This document shows positions 5,225-5,733 of a stretch of 5,733 nucleotides of DNA, piece by piece (positions within the stretch are counted from its first letter, which is position 1; every line of letters begins with the position of its first letter). A model generated the notes under the pieces. It was given only the letters and a program-made list of their open reading frames with translations. It made no database searches and was not told the DNA's origin. The DNA is taken from positions 1 to 5,733 of the forward strand of contig DXJM01000254.1 in the NCBI GenBank assembly GCA_019057355.1, given 5' to 3'. The position numbers and the translations under genes were made by a program. This DNA is from Promethearchaeota archaeon (GTDB lineage Archaea > Asgardarchaeota > Lokiarchaeia > Sigyniarchaeales > SOKP01).

Positions 5225-5236
5225 TTTTTATCTTTA
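5225..5236 (+). terminator. T-rich termination zone after the acetyltransferase gene
   Basis: TTTTTATCTTT begins six bases after the stop codon. The T5 run is short but of the kind archaeal polymerase can use. No hairpin precedes it. Confidence 0.35.
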
Positions 5237-5370
5237 AATTATCATGGTTATAAATTTAAGCGTTCTAAAATTCTTGATGTGAAACCTTTTAAAAGACTAT
5301 TTAAGAGAATAAGTTCCTGCGATAAAAATCACCCCTCCTTATTATCTAAGATTTTTGTTTGAGATAAAAG

Positions 5371-5494
5371 TATTTATAACGACATTAATAATTTCTCATC
5401 ATTCTATCTTTCTTAATAATAAGATCTAATAAAACGTGTATTATTGGAATTTTAATACAAATATTTGAGAAAAAATTTATGATGTTATAAATAT
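5371..5494 (+). repeat. MITE-like repeat, copy 2
   Basis: This is the second copy of the repeat at 4026-4148, in the same orientation. Its ends are better preserved: TATTTATAAC (5371-5380) is matched exactly by GTTATAAATA (5484-5493). The inverted repeat extends inward to about 28 bases with 23 matches, including CAT, AAT and a final TTTCTCA block. AAAAG before the left end gives that end a good BRE/TATA appearance. The copy lies 151 bases after the acetyltransferase stop codon. Two copies with paired ends are the minimum evidence for a mobile miniature element; no transposase gene is present in the window. Confidence 0.75.
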
Positions 5495-5513
5495 TTTATA
5501 GCATGAAATTGAC

Positions 5514-5534
5514 ATTTAAAAAGATTTTTTAAAT
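5514..5534. repeat. All-AT hairpin next to repeat copy 2
   Basis: ATTTAAAAA and TTTTTAAAT form a perfect 9-bp stem around GAT, 20 bases beyond the end of repeat copy 2. A T-run sits in the right arm. It may be a terminator or chance; copy 1 has no counterpart at this position. Confidence 0.35.
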
Positions 5535-5733
5535 AGCACCTTTAACGTTTTTATGTTATATACTATCTAAAATTCGATAATATATTTTTAATAAAAAAAT
5601 ACGATTGATTTGCGAAAGTTCTCTAAATTCATCAAATTAAGGTTAAACACTCATAATAAATAGGAAATTCAAAACTTTTCTTCAAATCATAATATCATAA
5701 ATTTTTATACTTGAATGAACATTATTTAAATAG

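Larger units (their letters stand above)
5220..5733. other. Intergenic region without a gene, up to the window edge
   Basis: These 514 bases carry no open frame of note on either strand. They contain the acetyltransferase termination zone, an ATCACCCCTCCTT stretch (5328-5340) that resembles the 3' end of 16S rRNA, repeat copy 2 (5371-5494) and an all-AT hairpin (5514-5534). TTTTTATAC at 5702-5710 could be the TATA box of a gene starting beyond the window. Bases 5540-5700 show nothing interpretable. Confidence 0.55.

Noticed and set aside
5203..5253. 16-codon TTG frame starting just behind GGAGG at the end of the acetyltransferase gene
   Set aside because: The spacing of two bases between GGAGG and TTG is too short for initiation, the frame is tiny, and GGAGG is explained by the Gly-Gly codons of the acetyltransferase tail.
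4026..5494. CRISPR array or insertion sequence with transposase
   Set aside because: There are only two copies, 1.3 kb apart and 123 bases long, with no spacer pattern, and no gene between or near them encodes a transposase.

Overview
The window is AT-rich (visibly well under 40% G+C) and looks archaeal. TATA-box-like sequences sit 25-60 bases upstream of most genes, genes end in plain oligo-T tracts, and the gene content (a ribbon-helix-helix regulator, CxxC zinc-ribbon proteins, a corrinoid-type methyltransferase of the URO-D superfamily, TPR-like helical repeats) together with long non-coding gaps resembles Asgard archaea of the Lokiarchaeia type. The lineage is an inference from style and content; no rRNA or other marker gene is present.

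Layout. Bases 3-500 hold the C-terminal part of a helical-repeat (TPR-like) protein that probably begins upstream of the window. It converges on a small ribbon-helix-helix regulator on the minus strand (532-756) with its own minus-strand promoter. A 107-residue protein of unknown function (1048-1371) follows, with an oligo-T terminator directly behind it. Next come two tandem, homologous eight-cysteine zinc-binding proteins (1632-1895 and 1921-2220) in one likely transcription unit with one terminator at the end. A 524-residue URO-D/MtaA-superfamily methyltransferase with an unusual 150-residue N-terminal extension occupies 2313-3887. The last gene, at 4701-5219, is a GNAT acetyltransferase.

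The most unusual structure is non-coding. A 123-base sequence occurs twice in direct orientation (4026-4148 and 5371-5494), about 89% identical, once on each side of the acetyltransferase gene. Each copy begins and ends with an imperfect inverted repeat of about 28 bases whose outer part is TATTTATAAC-like, and each has a smaller palindrome near its centre. This is the architecture of a miniature inverted-repeat transposable element (MITE). Because the left terminus also reads as an archaeal TATA box, the element could instead, or in addition, carry a promoter or encode a structured RNA.

The genes do not form one obvious pathway. The zinc-ribbon pair is the only clear operon. The methyltransferase has no corrinoid protein or second methyltransferase beside it, and the regulator has no toxin partner. 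The window reads as loosely packed single genes separated by AT-rich spacers, some of which have gained repeat elements.
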